Below are positions 1 through 7,345 of a DNA stretch of 16,774 nt, piece after piece. Origin of the DNA: Candidatus Altimarinota bacterium (GTDB lineage Bacteria > Patescibacteriota > Gracilibacteria > UM-FILTER-43-11). Every line of letters begins with the position of its first letter. The stretch's first letter is position 1. The translations under genes and the position numbers were made by a program. The stretch covers positions 1 to 16,774 of the forward strand of contig JAOZLT010000008.1 of the NCBI GenBank assembly GCA_029934675.1, written 5' to 3'. The notes under the pieces are model-generated. The model ran no database searches and was not told where the DNA came from. It saw only the letters and a list, made by a program, of their open reading frames with translations.

Positions 1-114
1 TTCAAGATATAATTGTTGTCCAGATTCGAAATTGACACAAAAACAAAAGGTTACTAAATATTGTTCATTTACATCAAAGAAATAAAAAGAACTAACTATT
101 AATTTCTGTTTACC

Positions 115-505
115 CGTGAACTTTCGTGAATTCCTTATATATAAGGAGAGGAAAGGTATATCGGTAGAATGGATAATAAATTGAGCATCATTCAAAGCCA
201 GATAAACCGTCAAAACTATATCGACAATATATTTCGGGTTTGAAAAAATATTCTCTGTGGAGAGAGTCGTGCAAATAGGTCAAACAAAAACAAAAAAGCC
301 AAATTTTCTTCTCATTAGTACGTGAACTTTCAAACATTAGATTTCGTTAAATTAACGAAAGATACGAAGGGTATACCGGCTAATAGGTTGAATACCAATA
401 ACTGGCTGTTTTGGTTCCAGATTAACCGTCATAACTATATCGACAATCTATCTTCGGATCCAAATCCGCCTATTTGTACAATTCTCTTCGCAAATAAAAA
501 TAAAT
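115..505 (+). repeat. Two degenerate tandem copies of a ~200-base element
   Basis: Two units share the same landmarks in the same order. Both begin CGTGAACTTT (115 and 321), then carry a short perfect palindrome, then a GAAAGGTATATCGG / GAAGGGTATACCGG block, then a 31-base block (198-228 and 417-447) that matches at 29 positions, and end near GCAAATA. The palindromes occupy the same place but differ in sequence: TCCTTATATATAAGGA at 132-147, and TTTCGTTAA / TTAACGAAA around one base at 342-360. The second copy can be read as a 64-codon frame from GTG 322, and QINRxNYIDN is encoded in both copies, but the first copy is broken by stops and frame changes. It may be a structured RNA element, a decayed small-gene duplication or a mobile-element end. 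Positions 1-114 hold nothing I recognise. Confidence 0.55.
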
Positions 506-527
506 TTAAAATTTAACCTATATAAAA

Positions 528-719
528 ATGTCTAACTTAAAATTAATAAGATCAGATGAAAGTTTTGGAAATACTGAGAGTCCTAATAAAACTCTAAACT
601 CATTACCACAAGTACCGAATAAAGTGATAAGTATTTTTAGTTTTCGTAATAGGCTCGCCTCTGAACTATCGCCAGAAAACGATTTTCCACCACCAAATAT
701 CACAGCACTTGCTGCTTAA
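528..719 (+). CDS. Possible small protein, 63 aa, unrecognised
   Basis: An ATG-started frame of 63 codons lies just after the tandem repeat and 64 bases before the next gene. The product is polar, has no membrane segment, signal peptide or cysteine, and ends in ALAA, the same C-terminal residues that proteolysis tags end with. No Shine-Dalgarno motif is visible. A 61-codon frame exists on the opposite strand across the same bases, so neither is assured. I checked whether the stretch could be a tmRNA tag, but the tRNA-like T-arm and acceptor ends are absent. Treat it as a tentative call. Confidence 0.22.
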   Translation: MSNLKLIRSDESFGNTESPNKTLNSLPQVPNKVISIFSFRNRLASELSPENDFPPPNITALAA

Positions 720-783
720 TGCAAATTATAATTAAAACAAAAATATTATAACGAAATAAAAAATAATTTTTAATACTATTGTT

Positions 784-1686
784 ATGAAAAAGATAGAGAC
801 ACAAAAATTTGCTGAAGATGGTTCGGATGAAAAAGAAATTAGAGATTTTTTTGAAGAAGATGAGGTACGTGTAGACGTTGTACGGAGTAAAGAAATTTTA
901 CAAAAAGGTTTGGAAAAATTACAGATTATGCTCGATAGTCGACATAAGTCAGGAGAATTATTGGGTGCTTGGGATACTACTGTTCATCAAGGTGGGTATC
1001 GCTCTTGGTCTGTAACAAGATTAGAACCCGATAATTCTGATTCAAAGAGGGCGGTGCTTGAGAGATTGGCTTTTGGTGGTGCGAAACCTGTATTTGATAA
1101 TCAAGTTTTAGTAGTAGCAAATGATAGTGGTGATGGCTCATGTGAAATTTTTTCTATCGATGACGAAGAGCTGTGCCAATATTCTGTTAGTAGAAATAGA
1201 ACTCCATATTCTAATGAGGCTTATTATTCAATTTTTGGCGAAGCCGTAACAATGGAAGATTATGGTGAATTTGCTAAAAAGCTGAAAAACATACAATGGC
1301 AAGATCCTCAAATTGAGAATGAACTTCTTGTGGACGATAAGCAGGTAATAAAAGTAATGAAAATGGATAAAATTCTTGATAAGGCGACAGTAGTTGGAGC
1401 AGGATTTATTACATTAAAAAATATTTACGGAGGTCAACATTTTGGAAGTGGTGGTGGTTATGGATTAGTTCGAGCGTATAAATTGAGCGATTGGCGTAAG
1501 GGTATTAAAACATCAATTGAACCAGAGACAAAAGGAGCAAAAGATAACAATTTTATGAGCGGGCCTGATATGATTAATATTCAACCTGATATGTTTATTG
1601 TTGCAGAAGGTGGCGATACAATAGGAAAGGGGAGAAGTTGGCATGAGTATTATTATTGTGAAGCAGAAGGCACTGTTACAGTTTAG
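784..1686 (+). CDS. Hypothetical acidic protein, 300 aa
   Basis: I do not recognise this protein. It starts with ATG after a very AT-rich leader (720-783) lacking a clear ribosome binding site. The N-terminus (residues 1-60) is highly charged and probably helical (KEIRDFFEEDEVRVD, then a KEILQKGLEKLQ helix). The middle has short hydrophobic strand-like runs (VLVVAND, ATVVGAGFITL) and a glycine-rich stretch GGQHFGSGGGYG near residues 216-228. The C-terminal third is rich in Gly, Asp and aromatics. No signal peptide or transmembrane helix is visible, so it is probably cytoplasmic. The surrounding DNA is repeat-rich with degraded reading frames, consistent with an accessory gene acquired by transfer. 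Coding is supported by length and a normal amino-acid composition only. Confidence 0.7.
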   Translation: MKKIETQKFAEDGSDEKEIRDFFEEDEVRVDVVRSKEILQKGLEKLQIMLDSRHKSGELLGAWDTTVHQGGYRSWSVTRLEPDNSDSKRAVLERLAFGGAKPVFDNQVLVVANDSGDGSCEIFSIDDEELCQYSVSRNRTPYSNEAYYSIFGEAVTMEDYGEFAKKLKNIQWQDPQIENELLVDDKQVIKVMKMDKILDKATVVGAGFITLKNIYGGQHFGSGGGYGLVRAYKLSDWRKGIKTSIEPETKGAKDNNFMSGPDMINIQPDMFIVAEGGDTIGKGRSWHEYYYCEAEGTVTV

Positions 1687-1805
1687 AAGAAGATGGGTAG
1701 ATAAGTAATGCTAGAAATAAGGCTGTGAATAGTCCTGACATGTTTAATGAAGTGATTAGGATATACGAGAGAGCGATCTAATTAAAAAGGAGAGAATTAT
1801 ATTAA

Positions 1806-1910
1806 AAATACATTTATACGATAGAAATAGCATATTTATATTCTGGTGAAAATGATTCTGTAAAAGATGAATATATGTTTGAAGAATATATTCATGAAGT
1901 GGATAAGTAG
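1806..1910 (+). pseudogene. Short degraded coding trace(s) after the hypothetical protein
   Basis: A 34-codon frame with no start codon encodes an ordinary-looking acidic peptide (IEIAYLYSGENDSVKDEY followed by MFEEYIHEVDK) and ends at TAG 1908-1910. About 60 bases upstream, another frame encodes VNSPDMFNEVIRIYERAI and then a stop. These look like pieces of a decayed gene interrupted by stops and frame changes, but they are short enough to arise by chance. The rest of 1687-1946 shows nothing else. Confidence 0.2.
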
Positions 1911-1946
1911 AGATATCTTGGTCACTTTTAGTTTTGAGGGGTTAGG

Positions 1947-2014
1947 GAGACTCCATATTTACTTCTATGTTTGGTCGTGTACTGGGCTATGATGAAGATG
2001 TGGAGTCTCTTTTT
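1947..2014 (+). terminator. Hairpin with a long loop followed by a T-run
   Basis: GAGACTCCA (1947-1955) pairs perfectly with TGGAGTCTC (2001-2009), and the stem extends three more pairs inward (TAT with ATG, one being G-T). A loop of about 39 bases follows, and the right arm runs directly into T2010-T2014. Stem plus T-run suits a Rho-independent terminator for plus-strand transcription from the gene ending at 1686. The loop is unusually long, so a structured RNA or a transposon-derived element is also possible. Confidence 0.45.
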
Positions 2015-2023
2015 GTATTTTAG

Positions 2024-2230
2024 ATTTCGTAATTCGCATTTCCTACGCCTACTGTGGGGTAGGCTGAGTTCTGATTTCGAATTCAAATCCGAATTCCTAA
2101 ACCTGCCTGCTGGCAGGCAGGTTTATCATTTGTTATTTATTTAATATTTTATTCGAGTATAGATTAATTGCTAAATGGAAAATGACACATACTAAATGGA
2201 ATGCGAAATCAGAATTGCGAATTACGAAAT
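2024..2230. repeat. Nested inverted repeat cluster of short TTCG/CGAA motifs
   Basis: The outer arms are 15-base perfect inverted copies: ATTTCGTAATTCGCA (2024-2038) and its complement at 2216-2230. A second pair, TTCTGATTTCG (2069-2079) and its complement at 2204-2214, lies inside. On the right the two arms are one base apart. On the left they are separated by a separate small hairpin, GCCTAC / GTAGGC (2047-2052 with 2059-2064). A strong GC-rich palindrome sits inside at 2098-2125. The cluster occupies a gap between convergent genes and has no coding content. It resembles a non-autonomous, MITE-like or REP-like intergenic element; this is inferred from architecture. Confidence 0.6.
2098..2125. 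terminator. GC-rich 13-bp-stem palindrome, probable bidirectional terminator
   Basis: TAAACCTGCCTGC (2098-2110) is followed by TG and then its exact complement (2113-2125). The GC core flanked by A-runs on one side and T-runs on the other is the shape of a terminator that works on both strands. It lies between genes that converge on it (784-1686 and 2239-3084). CCTGCC/GGCAGG-type palindromes of this kind also occur as dispersed repeats in genomes, so it may be both a repeat and a terminator. Confidence 0.5.
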
Positions 2231-2238
2231 GTACGCGT

Positions 2239-3084
2239 TTATTCTCGTACCATTACTTTTTTATATTTTTCCAATATTACTTTAAGCGATTCTTTTAATG
2301 GTGGCATGTGGATTCCTAGTTTTTCACGTTTATCTGTATTCATTACACAATTGGCACGTCTTTTGCATAATTCATCCTGTTCTTTTTTGGCCATAATTGT
2401 GATTTTAAAATTAGGATCTACAATTTCTTTATATATTGTCATTATGGATTTGTGGTCCATTGCACCAATATTTGTCATATTAAATATTCCTGTCTCTTCG
2501 CGCTTTATTAATTCTATAGCGGCGGGTATAAAATCTTCAATTACAGTGCATGAATTTTCGATATTAATCATTTTTTTATATTTCAGAAGTTTGTTGAATA
2601 GATTTTTTGGGTGAGGTTTTCCTGTAATTGGTATCCTAATCCGAAGCTGTAGAATGTTTGGGAATTCTGAAAGGATTTTTTCTGAATAAACACGTGATCT
2701 GCTATATAGTGAGCCGTAATAATTTGGTTCATCACTTTCTTTATATCCACCTTTTTTTGGTCCGTCATAAACACACCCACTAGACATCTGTACCATGTAA
2801 CATCCGAACTCTTTTGCAATGGAAGCGATATTAATACTTCCTGCAACGTTTACGCTAAAAGTTTCTGCAGGATGTGTCTCGCACCAATCTACATTTGGGT
2901 AGCCGGTAATTCCAGTAGCATTAATAATAATATCAGGTCTTGCTTTGTATACAGCTTTTTCAACTTCTAGCTGATTTCTTATTTCTATTCGTGGTGTTGA
3001 TATTTCGAAGCCGGCGTTTGGTAGTGAAGATTGGAAGTGGGAGCCGATGAAACCAGTTGAACCGAGAAGAAGTACTTTTTTCAT
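2239..3084 (-). CDS. NAD(P)-dependent sugar-nucleotide reductase, UER1/NRS-ER-like (RmlD-related)
   Basis: An extended short-chain dehydrogenase of 281 aa. The Rossmann dinucleotide motif GSTGFIG (residues 8-14) opens the protein. VDWCETHPAETFSVNVAGS (65-83) and SSGCVYDG (101-108) follow. From memory, these and the C-terminal half (LRIRIPI, then NSCTVIEDFIP, FNMTNIGAMDH and PPLKESL) closely resemble the plant UER1/NRS-ER 3,5-epimerase/4-reductase that makes UDP- or dTDP-L-rhamnose. The predicted role is reduction of a 4-keto-6-deoxy sugar nucleotide for surface glycans. The catalytic Tyr is Y127, but the usual YxxxK lysine is R131 (YSRSR). I chose ATG 3084 because an ATG at 3129 would add 15 residues before the nucleotide-binding strand. 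No other rhamnose gene is adjacent. Confidence 0.85.
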   Translation of the reverse strand: MKKVLLLGSTGFIGSHFQSSLPNAGFEISTPRIEIRNQLEVEKAVYKARPDIIINATGITGYPNVDWCETHPAETFSVNVAGSINIASIAKEFGCYMVQMSSGCVYDGPKKGGYKESDEPNYYGSLYSRSRVYSEKILSEFPNILQLRIRIPITGKPHPKNLFNKLLKYKKMINIENSCTVIEDFIPAAIELIKREETGIFNMTNIGAMDHKSIMTIYKEIVDPNFKITIMAKKEQDELCKRRANCVMNTDKREKLGIHMPPLKESLKVILEKYKKVMVRE

Positions 3085-3210
3085 GATTGGGTGTTTTTTA
3101 AGTGGTAATATTACAATACTACAATTCACTATTGCTCGTAAATTCCAAATTATAAAAATTCAAAATACTAAAATTATTTTACAGTTTTATTAGTTTATAG
3201 CTTTTAGTAA

Positions 3211-4356
3211 TTATTTTTCTTTGACAAACAGAAGTATTAGACTGGATAAAATGGTTAGTCCAAGTGATAAGTAAAAAGGGGTATATAAATTGATTTTATC
3301 CCATAAAATTCCTGCAATTAAGGAGGAGGGGAGAGCTGATAGACCGATTACCATCTGAAATCCGCCGAGACTGCTGGCACGATATTTTACTGGCGCAAGT
3401 TCTGAGACAAATGTTTTTTGTACGGGTTCCAGTGCCCCTTTGTGTAAACCGTATAAAATAAATGATGCAATTATTGCAATATAACTATGAATAAAAATAA
3501 AGATGATACATAGAAGTGCCCAGAAAATATAAGAGAGAAACAAAACTGATTTTCTACCTATTCTATCTGCAAGTTTGCCGAATGGTATGGCGAAAATAGA
3601 AGCTACCGCGGTAAATATCAGATATAGTACTGGCACAAATGTAGCTTGGAATCCGAATTCTTTTGCGAAAATCAGTAAGAAAGAATAACTGAAAGAGCCT
3701 AGTGCAAATATAGCGCTTAAAAAGATAAATAATTTAAAGTTTTTATCTATATTACGAAAAGAAATTTTTTGGTGAACTTCTTTTTTAACGGGTTTTTTTT
3801 CTTTTATTAAACTAAGTATAAGCAGAGCGCCAATTACCGATGGTATAGCTGCTAACAGAAATAAATTTTTGTATCCAAGATATTTAAAAAACAGGATACA
3901 TATGATTATACCTATAACTGCGCCGAAGTGATCCATAGCTCGAATAAAACCGAAGTTTTTGCCTCTATTTTCTTTTTCAGATATATCTGCAATAATTGCA
4001 TCTCTTGGTGCTGATCTTATTTTGCCAGCTCTGTCAAAAATTTTGAATGGGATTAGATGTTGCCAAACTGTTGATAGGGCATAACCTATTCGTGATAATG
4101 AGCCTAATAAATAACCTGTCCAGATAAAGATTTTCCTTTTTTTTAGTCTATCTGACATGTAGCCGGAAAAGGCTTTTGAGATGGAAACAACTGCTTCTCC
4201 AAGACCATCTATTAAGCCAAGTACTGTCATGTTTGCGCCCAGAACAGATGTAACAAATAATGGCCAGATTGGGTAAATCATATCTGACCCCATATCATTT
4301 AGAAATGAGGCTAAGCCAAAAGTTCTAATGGTTTTTTTTGTCTTTTTTTGATTCAT
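3211..4356 (-). CDS. MFS transporter, 12 TM helices
   Basis: A 381-aa polytopic membrane protein of the major facilitator superfamily. The first helix carries FLNDMGSDMIYPIWPLF (residues 18-34). The loop after helix 2 has the MFS motif A, GYMSDRLKKRK (65-75). DRAGKIRSAPRDAIIAD (108-124) is typical of a subgroup usually annotated as drug/sugar efflux permeases. The second half repeats the motif as GKLADRIGRK. The protein ends in a short basic tail. The substrate cannot be read from sequence; efflux of a small organic compound is the usual guess. It lies 126 bases upstream of the sugar reductase on the same strand, and its start is divergent from the tRNA-Lys promoter. Confidence 0.9.
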   Translation of the reverse strand: MNQKKTKKTIRTFGLASFLNDMGSDMIYPIWPLFVTSVLGANMTVLGLIDGLGEAVVSISKAFSGYMSDRLKKRKIFIWTGYLLGSLSRIGYALSTVWQHLIPFKIFDRAGKIRSAPRDAIIADISEKENRGKNFGFIRAMDHFGAVIGIIICILFFKYLGYKNLFLLAAIPSVIGALLILSLIKEKKPVKKEVHQKISFRNIDKNFKLFIFLSAIFALGSFSYSFLLIFAKEFGFQATFVPVLYLIFTAVASIFAIPFGKLADRIGRKSVLFLSYIFWALLCIIFIFIHSYIAIIASFILYGLHKGALEPVQKTFVSELAPVKYRASSLGGFQMVIGLSALPSSLIAGILWDKINLYTPFYLSLGLTILSSLILLFVKEK

Positions 4357-4402
4357 AGCCAGAAAGTTATTGGTCCGATTATATATTATTTAAATATTTA
4401 AT

Positions 4403-4431
4403 TTGACTTTTATAGTCAGTAATTTTAATAT
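4403..4431 (+). promoter_or_regulatory. Sigma70-type promoter of tRNA-Lys
   Basis: TTGACT (4403-4408) and TAATAT (4426-4431) are separated by 17 bases. This places transcription start near 4438, a few bases before the tRNA's first base (4445). It is a close match to the housekeeping consensus. Confidence 0.7.
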
Positions 4432-4444
4432 GACTGGGCATTTT

Positions 4445-4520
4445 GGGTCAGTAGCTCAGTTGGTAGAGCAGTAGCCTTTTAAGCTATTGGTCCCGGGTTC
4501 GAGCCCCGGCTGACCCACCA
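4445..4520 (+). tRNA. tRNA-Lys (anticodon UUU)
   Basis: The 76-base sequence folds into a complete cloverleaf. The acceptor stem is GGGTCAG with CTGACCC, the D-stem GCTC/GAGC, and the anticodon stem GTAGC/GCTAT with loop CTTTTAA, giving anticodon TTT. The T-stem is CCGGG/CCCGG around TTCGAGC, and the discriminator A is followed by encoded CCA. There is no intron. UUU reads both lysine codons by wobble. It is a single tRNA with its own promoter, not part of a tRNA cluster. Confidence 0.97.
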
Positions 4521-4525
4521 TATTT

Positions 4526-4580
4526 ACAAAGTAAGCTATTATCTGTGAATTTTACTTCACTTTGTTTTGTAGATTTTTTT
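4526..4580 (+). terminator. Weak hairpin and T-run after tRNA-Lys
   Basis: ACAAAGTAAG (4526-4535) pairs with CTTCACTTTGT (4555-4565) with one bulged C, followed by an interrupted T-rich run that ends in seven Ts (4574-4580). A second possible stem, CCTCTG/CAGAGG (4619-4624 with 4652-4657), also precedes six Ts. Either could end the tRNA transcript; both are weak by sequence. Confidence 0.4.
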
Positions 4581-4672
4581 GATATTGGTTTATTTGTAAC
4601 TTCTTTTTCACAAAATAGCCTCTGTTACCTATATCTAATTATCCCATTTTGCAGAGGTCTCGTTTTTTGGGA

Positions 4673-5236
4673 TTAGTTTTCATCTTCTCCAAAAAAACTG
4701 GAAACTACAAATGCGATAGCGGGAAGAGAGAACCACACGCTGTAGTTATTTATCATAAGACGGACGAGTTGCGATTGCTGGTAGATTTCCATTACTGCTG
4801 AGTTCATAATTATACTACTTTCCTGTACCAATGATGCACCGGAGGCATAGATTAGAATTGTACTAGTAATTAATCCTGCACTTAGAATACCATAGGTCAT
4901 TGCTAGTACTAATCGCATTAATAATGAAGTGGATTTTGACATGTTTATATGAAATTTTCCACGTGTCGTTATCAGAACTATTGCAAGTATGAAAATAACT
5001 ATCTTTATTAAAATAAGTTTTCCTTCACTGGTTGAAAAATCGAATGTATTTATTATTGGTTTATCTCCTAAGAAATATCGTTCAATTAAATTTCCTACAC
5101 TGTCTGCGGTAAGAATTGCGATATAAGTAGAGATAATTATTTTTATAGCCTGATTACGACCTATAATAAAAGTATAGGCTATTATAACCGTGAAAAATAC
5201 AATTACGAAGAGGTCCCAACTCAGATTTATCTCCAT
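4673..5236 (-). CDS. Small polytopic membrane protein, CvpA-like
   Basis: A 187-aa protein with about five hydrophobic helices (approximately residues 8-25, 30-47, 73-92, 105-132 and 160-181). The short loop GRNQAIKIIISTYIAIL after the first helix is reminiscent of CvpA family proteins (colicin V production accessory membrane proteins), where a Gly/Arg-containing loop leads into a second helix that packs with the first. Length fits that family. No catalytic motif is seen. The start ATG at 5236 is preceded by an A/G-rich stretch that may act as a weak ribosome binding site. It stands alone, convergent with the tRNA. The family call is tentative; membrane location is secure. Confidence 0.6.
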   Translation of the reverse strand: MEINLSWDLFVIVFFTVIIAYTFIIGRNQAIKIIISTYIAILTADSVGNLIERYFLGDKPIINTFDFSTSEGKLILIKIVIFILAIVLITTRGKFHINMSKSTSLLMRLVLAMTYGILSAGLITSTILIYASGASLVQESSIIMNSAVMEIYQQSQLVRLMINNYSVWFSLPAIAFVVSSFFGEDEN

Positions 5237-5531
5237 TTTTCTTTTTTATTTTTATCCAGTGTTATTGTACTGTGTATAATTTTTTTATGCAACAATTTTT
5301 TTAGAAAAATTTCTACTTTTTTGGCAATAAGGTGGGTTATCTCTTTTTTTGATGGACATATGCTTTTTGTCACTATTTTTAACAGGTTTTTTTTTATGAT
5401 TTTGATAGCAAAAGAGGATAGCTATTGTCGTAAGGGGGCTGACAGTTACAAAAAATGGTGCGAAGATAATGCTTCCTCTTGGTTTACTTGGGTGTTTGAG
5501 GTATATATGTTGAGGTACAACTAAGAATAAT
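5237..5531. other. Intergenic region between divergent genes, no gene supported
   Basis: The region separates the divergent CvpA-like and ABC-F genes and must hold both promoters. It is T-rich on the plus strand. A 67-codon frame from TTG 5321 has no ribosome binding site and an odd composition (many Phe/Trp), so I do not call it a gene. No convincing hairpin or operator was found. Confidence 0.5.
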
Positions 5532-7310
5532 ATGCTAACAATTTCCGGTCTTACAAAATTTTACGGTAATCAAATCCTTTTTAAAGATGTAGATTTAAAT
5601 ATCGGTCCTAAGGAAAAAATTGGGCTTATTGGTAGAAATGGGACAGGAAAGACTACTCTATTGAAAATTTTATTGGGTGAAATAAGTCCCACCGAGGGAT
5701 CTGTCGAAATGCCGAATGGATATCGGGTTAGGTCTTTGGAACAGCATTTAAAATTTTCCGAGAAATCAGTTTTAAATCAAGTTTGTTCAGCCTTACCCAA
5801 AACATCGGTTAATGAAGATTGGAAGGCTAAATCTATCTTGATGGGACTTGGATTTGTTGTTGATGATTTCGATCGACATCCTTCTGAATTTTCCAGCGGT
5901 TTTCAAGTTCGTATTCGCTTAGCTGAAGCACTGGTTTCCGAATCAGATCTTCTTTTACTGGATGAACCTACGAATTATTTAGATATTCTTTCACTTAGGT
6001 GGTTGGAACGATTTTTGAAGTCGTGGAGAGGCTCTTTTATTATGGTTACGCATGATCAGCATTTTATGGATTTAGTTGTTTCTCATACCATAATTATTCA
6101 TCGTGGATGTATGCGTAAGATGGCAGGTGGACCATTAAAACTTATTCAACATATAAAAAGAGATGAGGAGGCCTATGAAAAAACTCGTATAAATCAAGAA
6201 AAAAAGCAAAAGAAGGAGGATAAGTTTATTCGAGAATTTAGAGCAGGTGCCAGGAGTGCGGGTCTTGTACAATCTCGCATCAAAGCTTTGGCTAAACGTG
6301 GTATTAAAGAAAAACTGGATAATATTGCTACTATCAAATTTCACTTTAGATCCATTTCTTGCAGGAGTGATTCTGTGATTCAGGCTACGGGTTTAAACTT
6401 TGGTTATAATTCAGAAACACAGCTTATAAAAGATTTTTCCCTTACTACTTTTCCATCGGATAGAATTGCAATTATTGGACGAAACGGAAAAGGAAAATCC
6501 ACTCTTTTAAAATTGCTTCATAGAACTTTGATTCCAGATAGCGGAAAAGTTCGCATGCCACCAGCTTTGGTGGTTGGATATTATGGGATAGATTCAATTC
6601 AGGAACTCACTCCTGAAAAGACTATTCTCGAAGAACTGATTGCTATGCCGGGTGTTACGGAGCAAGAGGTACGGAATCTGTGTGGTTCTTTACTCTTTCG
6701 TGGTGAAGATGTAAAAAAACGCATTAGTACAATCTCCGGTGGAGAAAAAAGTAGAGTGTGTTTGGGTAAAACACTGTTATTTCCATCACAACTCTTAATG
6801 CTCGATGAGCCAACCAATCATTTGGATATGGAATCTGTTCAGGCATTAGCAGAAGCTATCGAAAAATATAAAGGTACTGTAATTTTTGTGACTCATAACG
6901 AAGCGATATTATCCAGATTAGCTACGCGATTAGTTCTTTTTGATAACGATGAGATCCGAGTACTAGATTACGGTTACGATAAGTTTTTGGCAAATGGAGG
7001 TTGGTCGGAAGAGGATGAATTGGCTTTTAAATCTTCTAGGCCAGTTTCGGATAAAAAAAATCAGTATTTGGAGGAAAAAGAAAATAGAAAACAACAACGT
7101 TTTTTAAGGAAACAGCTTGAGAAGTTGGAGAAGGAGATCGAGAAACTTGAAAAAGGGAAAGAGGGGATTGGGGAGGTTTTGCAAGAAGCTTGTTTGAGTA
7201 AAGATACATCAGTTATCAAAGAGCAGGGGGGTAAGTTAAAAGAGACTGAAGATTTGATTAATCTTAAGTATGGGGAGATGGAGATTGTGATGGAGGGGAT
7301 TGAGGATTGA
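5532..7310 (+). CDS. ABC-F family ATPase (ribosome-associated type)
   Basis: A 592-aa soluble protein with two ABC domains and no membrane segment, as in ABC-F proteins that act on ribosomes (translation factors or antibiotic-resistance proteins). Domain 1 has Walker A GRNGTGKT (34-41), signature SSGFQ (121-125), Walker B LLLLDEP (140-146) and H174. A charged linker (about 205-265) follows. Domain 2 has Walker A GRNGKGKS (316-323), signature ISGGEKSR (401-408), Walker B LLMLDEP (421-427) and H455. Residues 511-590 form a Lys/Glu-rich coiled coil, as in Uup-type members. The first signature departs from LSGGQ, while the second is nearly canonical. It is monocistronic, convergent with the next gene. 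Whether it confers antibiotic protection cannot be told. Confidence 0.93.
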   Translation: MLTISGLTKFYGNQILFKDVDLNIGPKEKIGLIGRNGTGKTTLLKILLGEISPTEGSVEMPNGYRVRSLEQHLKFSEKSVLNQVCSALPKTSVNEDWKAKSILMGLGFVVDDFDRHPSEFSSGFQVRIRLAEALVSESDLLLLDEPTNYLDILSLRWLERFLKSWRGSFIMVTHDQHFMDLVVSHTIIIHRGCMRKMAGGPLKLIQHIKRDEEAYEKTRINQEKKQKKEDKFIREFRAGARSAGLVQSRIKALAKRGIKEKLDNIATIKFHFRSISCRSDSVIQATGLNFGYNSETQLIKDFSLTTFPSDRIAIIGRNGKGKSTLLKLLHRTLIPDSGKVRMPPALVVGYYGIDSIQELTPEKTILEELIAMPGVTEQEVRNLCGSLLFRGEDVKKRISTISGGEKSRVCLGKTLLFPSQLLMLDEPTNHLDMESVQALAEAIEKYKGTVIFVTHNEAILSRLATRLVLFDNDEIRVLDYGYDKFLANGGWSEEDELAFKSSRPVSDKKNQYLEEKENRKQQRFLRKQLEKLEKEIEKLEKGKEGIGEVLQEACLSKDTSVIKEQGGKLKETEDLINLKYGEMEIVMEGIED

Positions 7311-7345
7311 TTATTAGCTAAACGTATATACGATGTTCAGCAATG

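Noticed and set aside
322..516. 64-codon protein frame inside the second repeat copy
   Set aside because: It starts with GTG without a ribosome binding site, and the other copy of the same repeat is broken by stops. Described within the repeat instead.
528..783. tmRNA (the frame ends ALAA like an ssrA tag)
   Set aside because: No GGTTCGA-type T-arm, no acceptor-stem pair and no CCA end are found nearby, and the frame is far longer than a tag.
5321..5524. 67-codon frame starting TTG
   Set aside because: No ribosome binding site, biased Phe/Trp-rich composition and placement in a promoter-bearing divergent gap.
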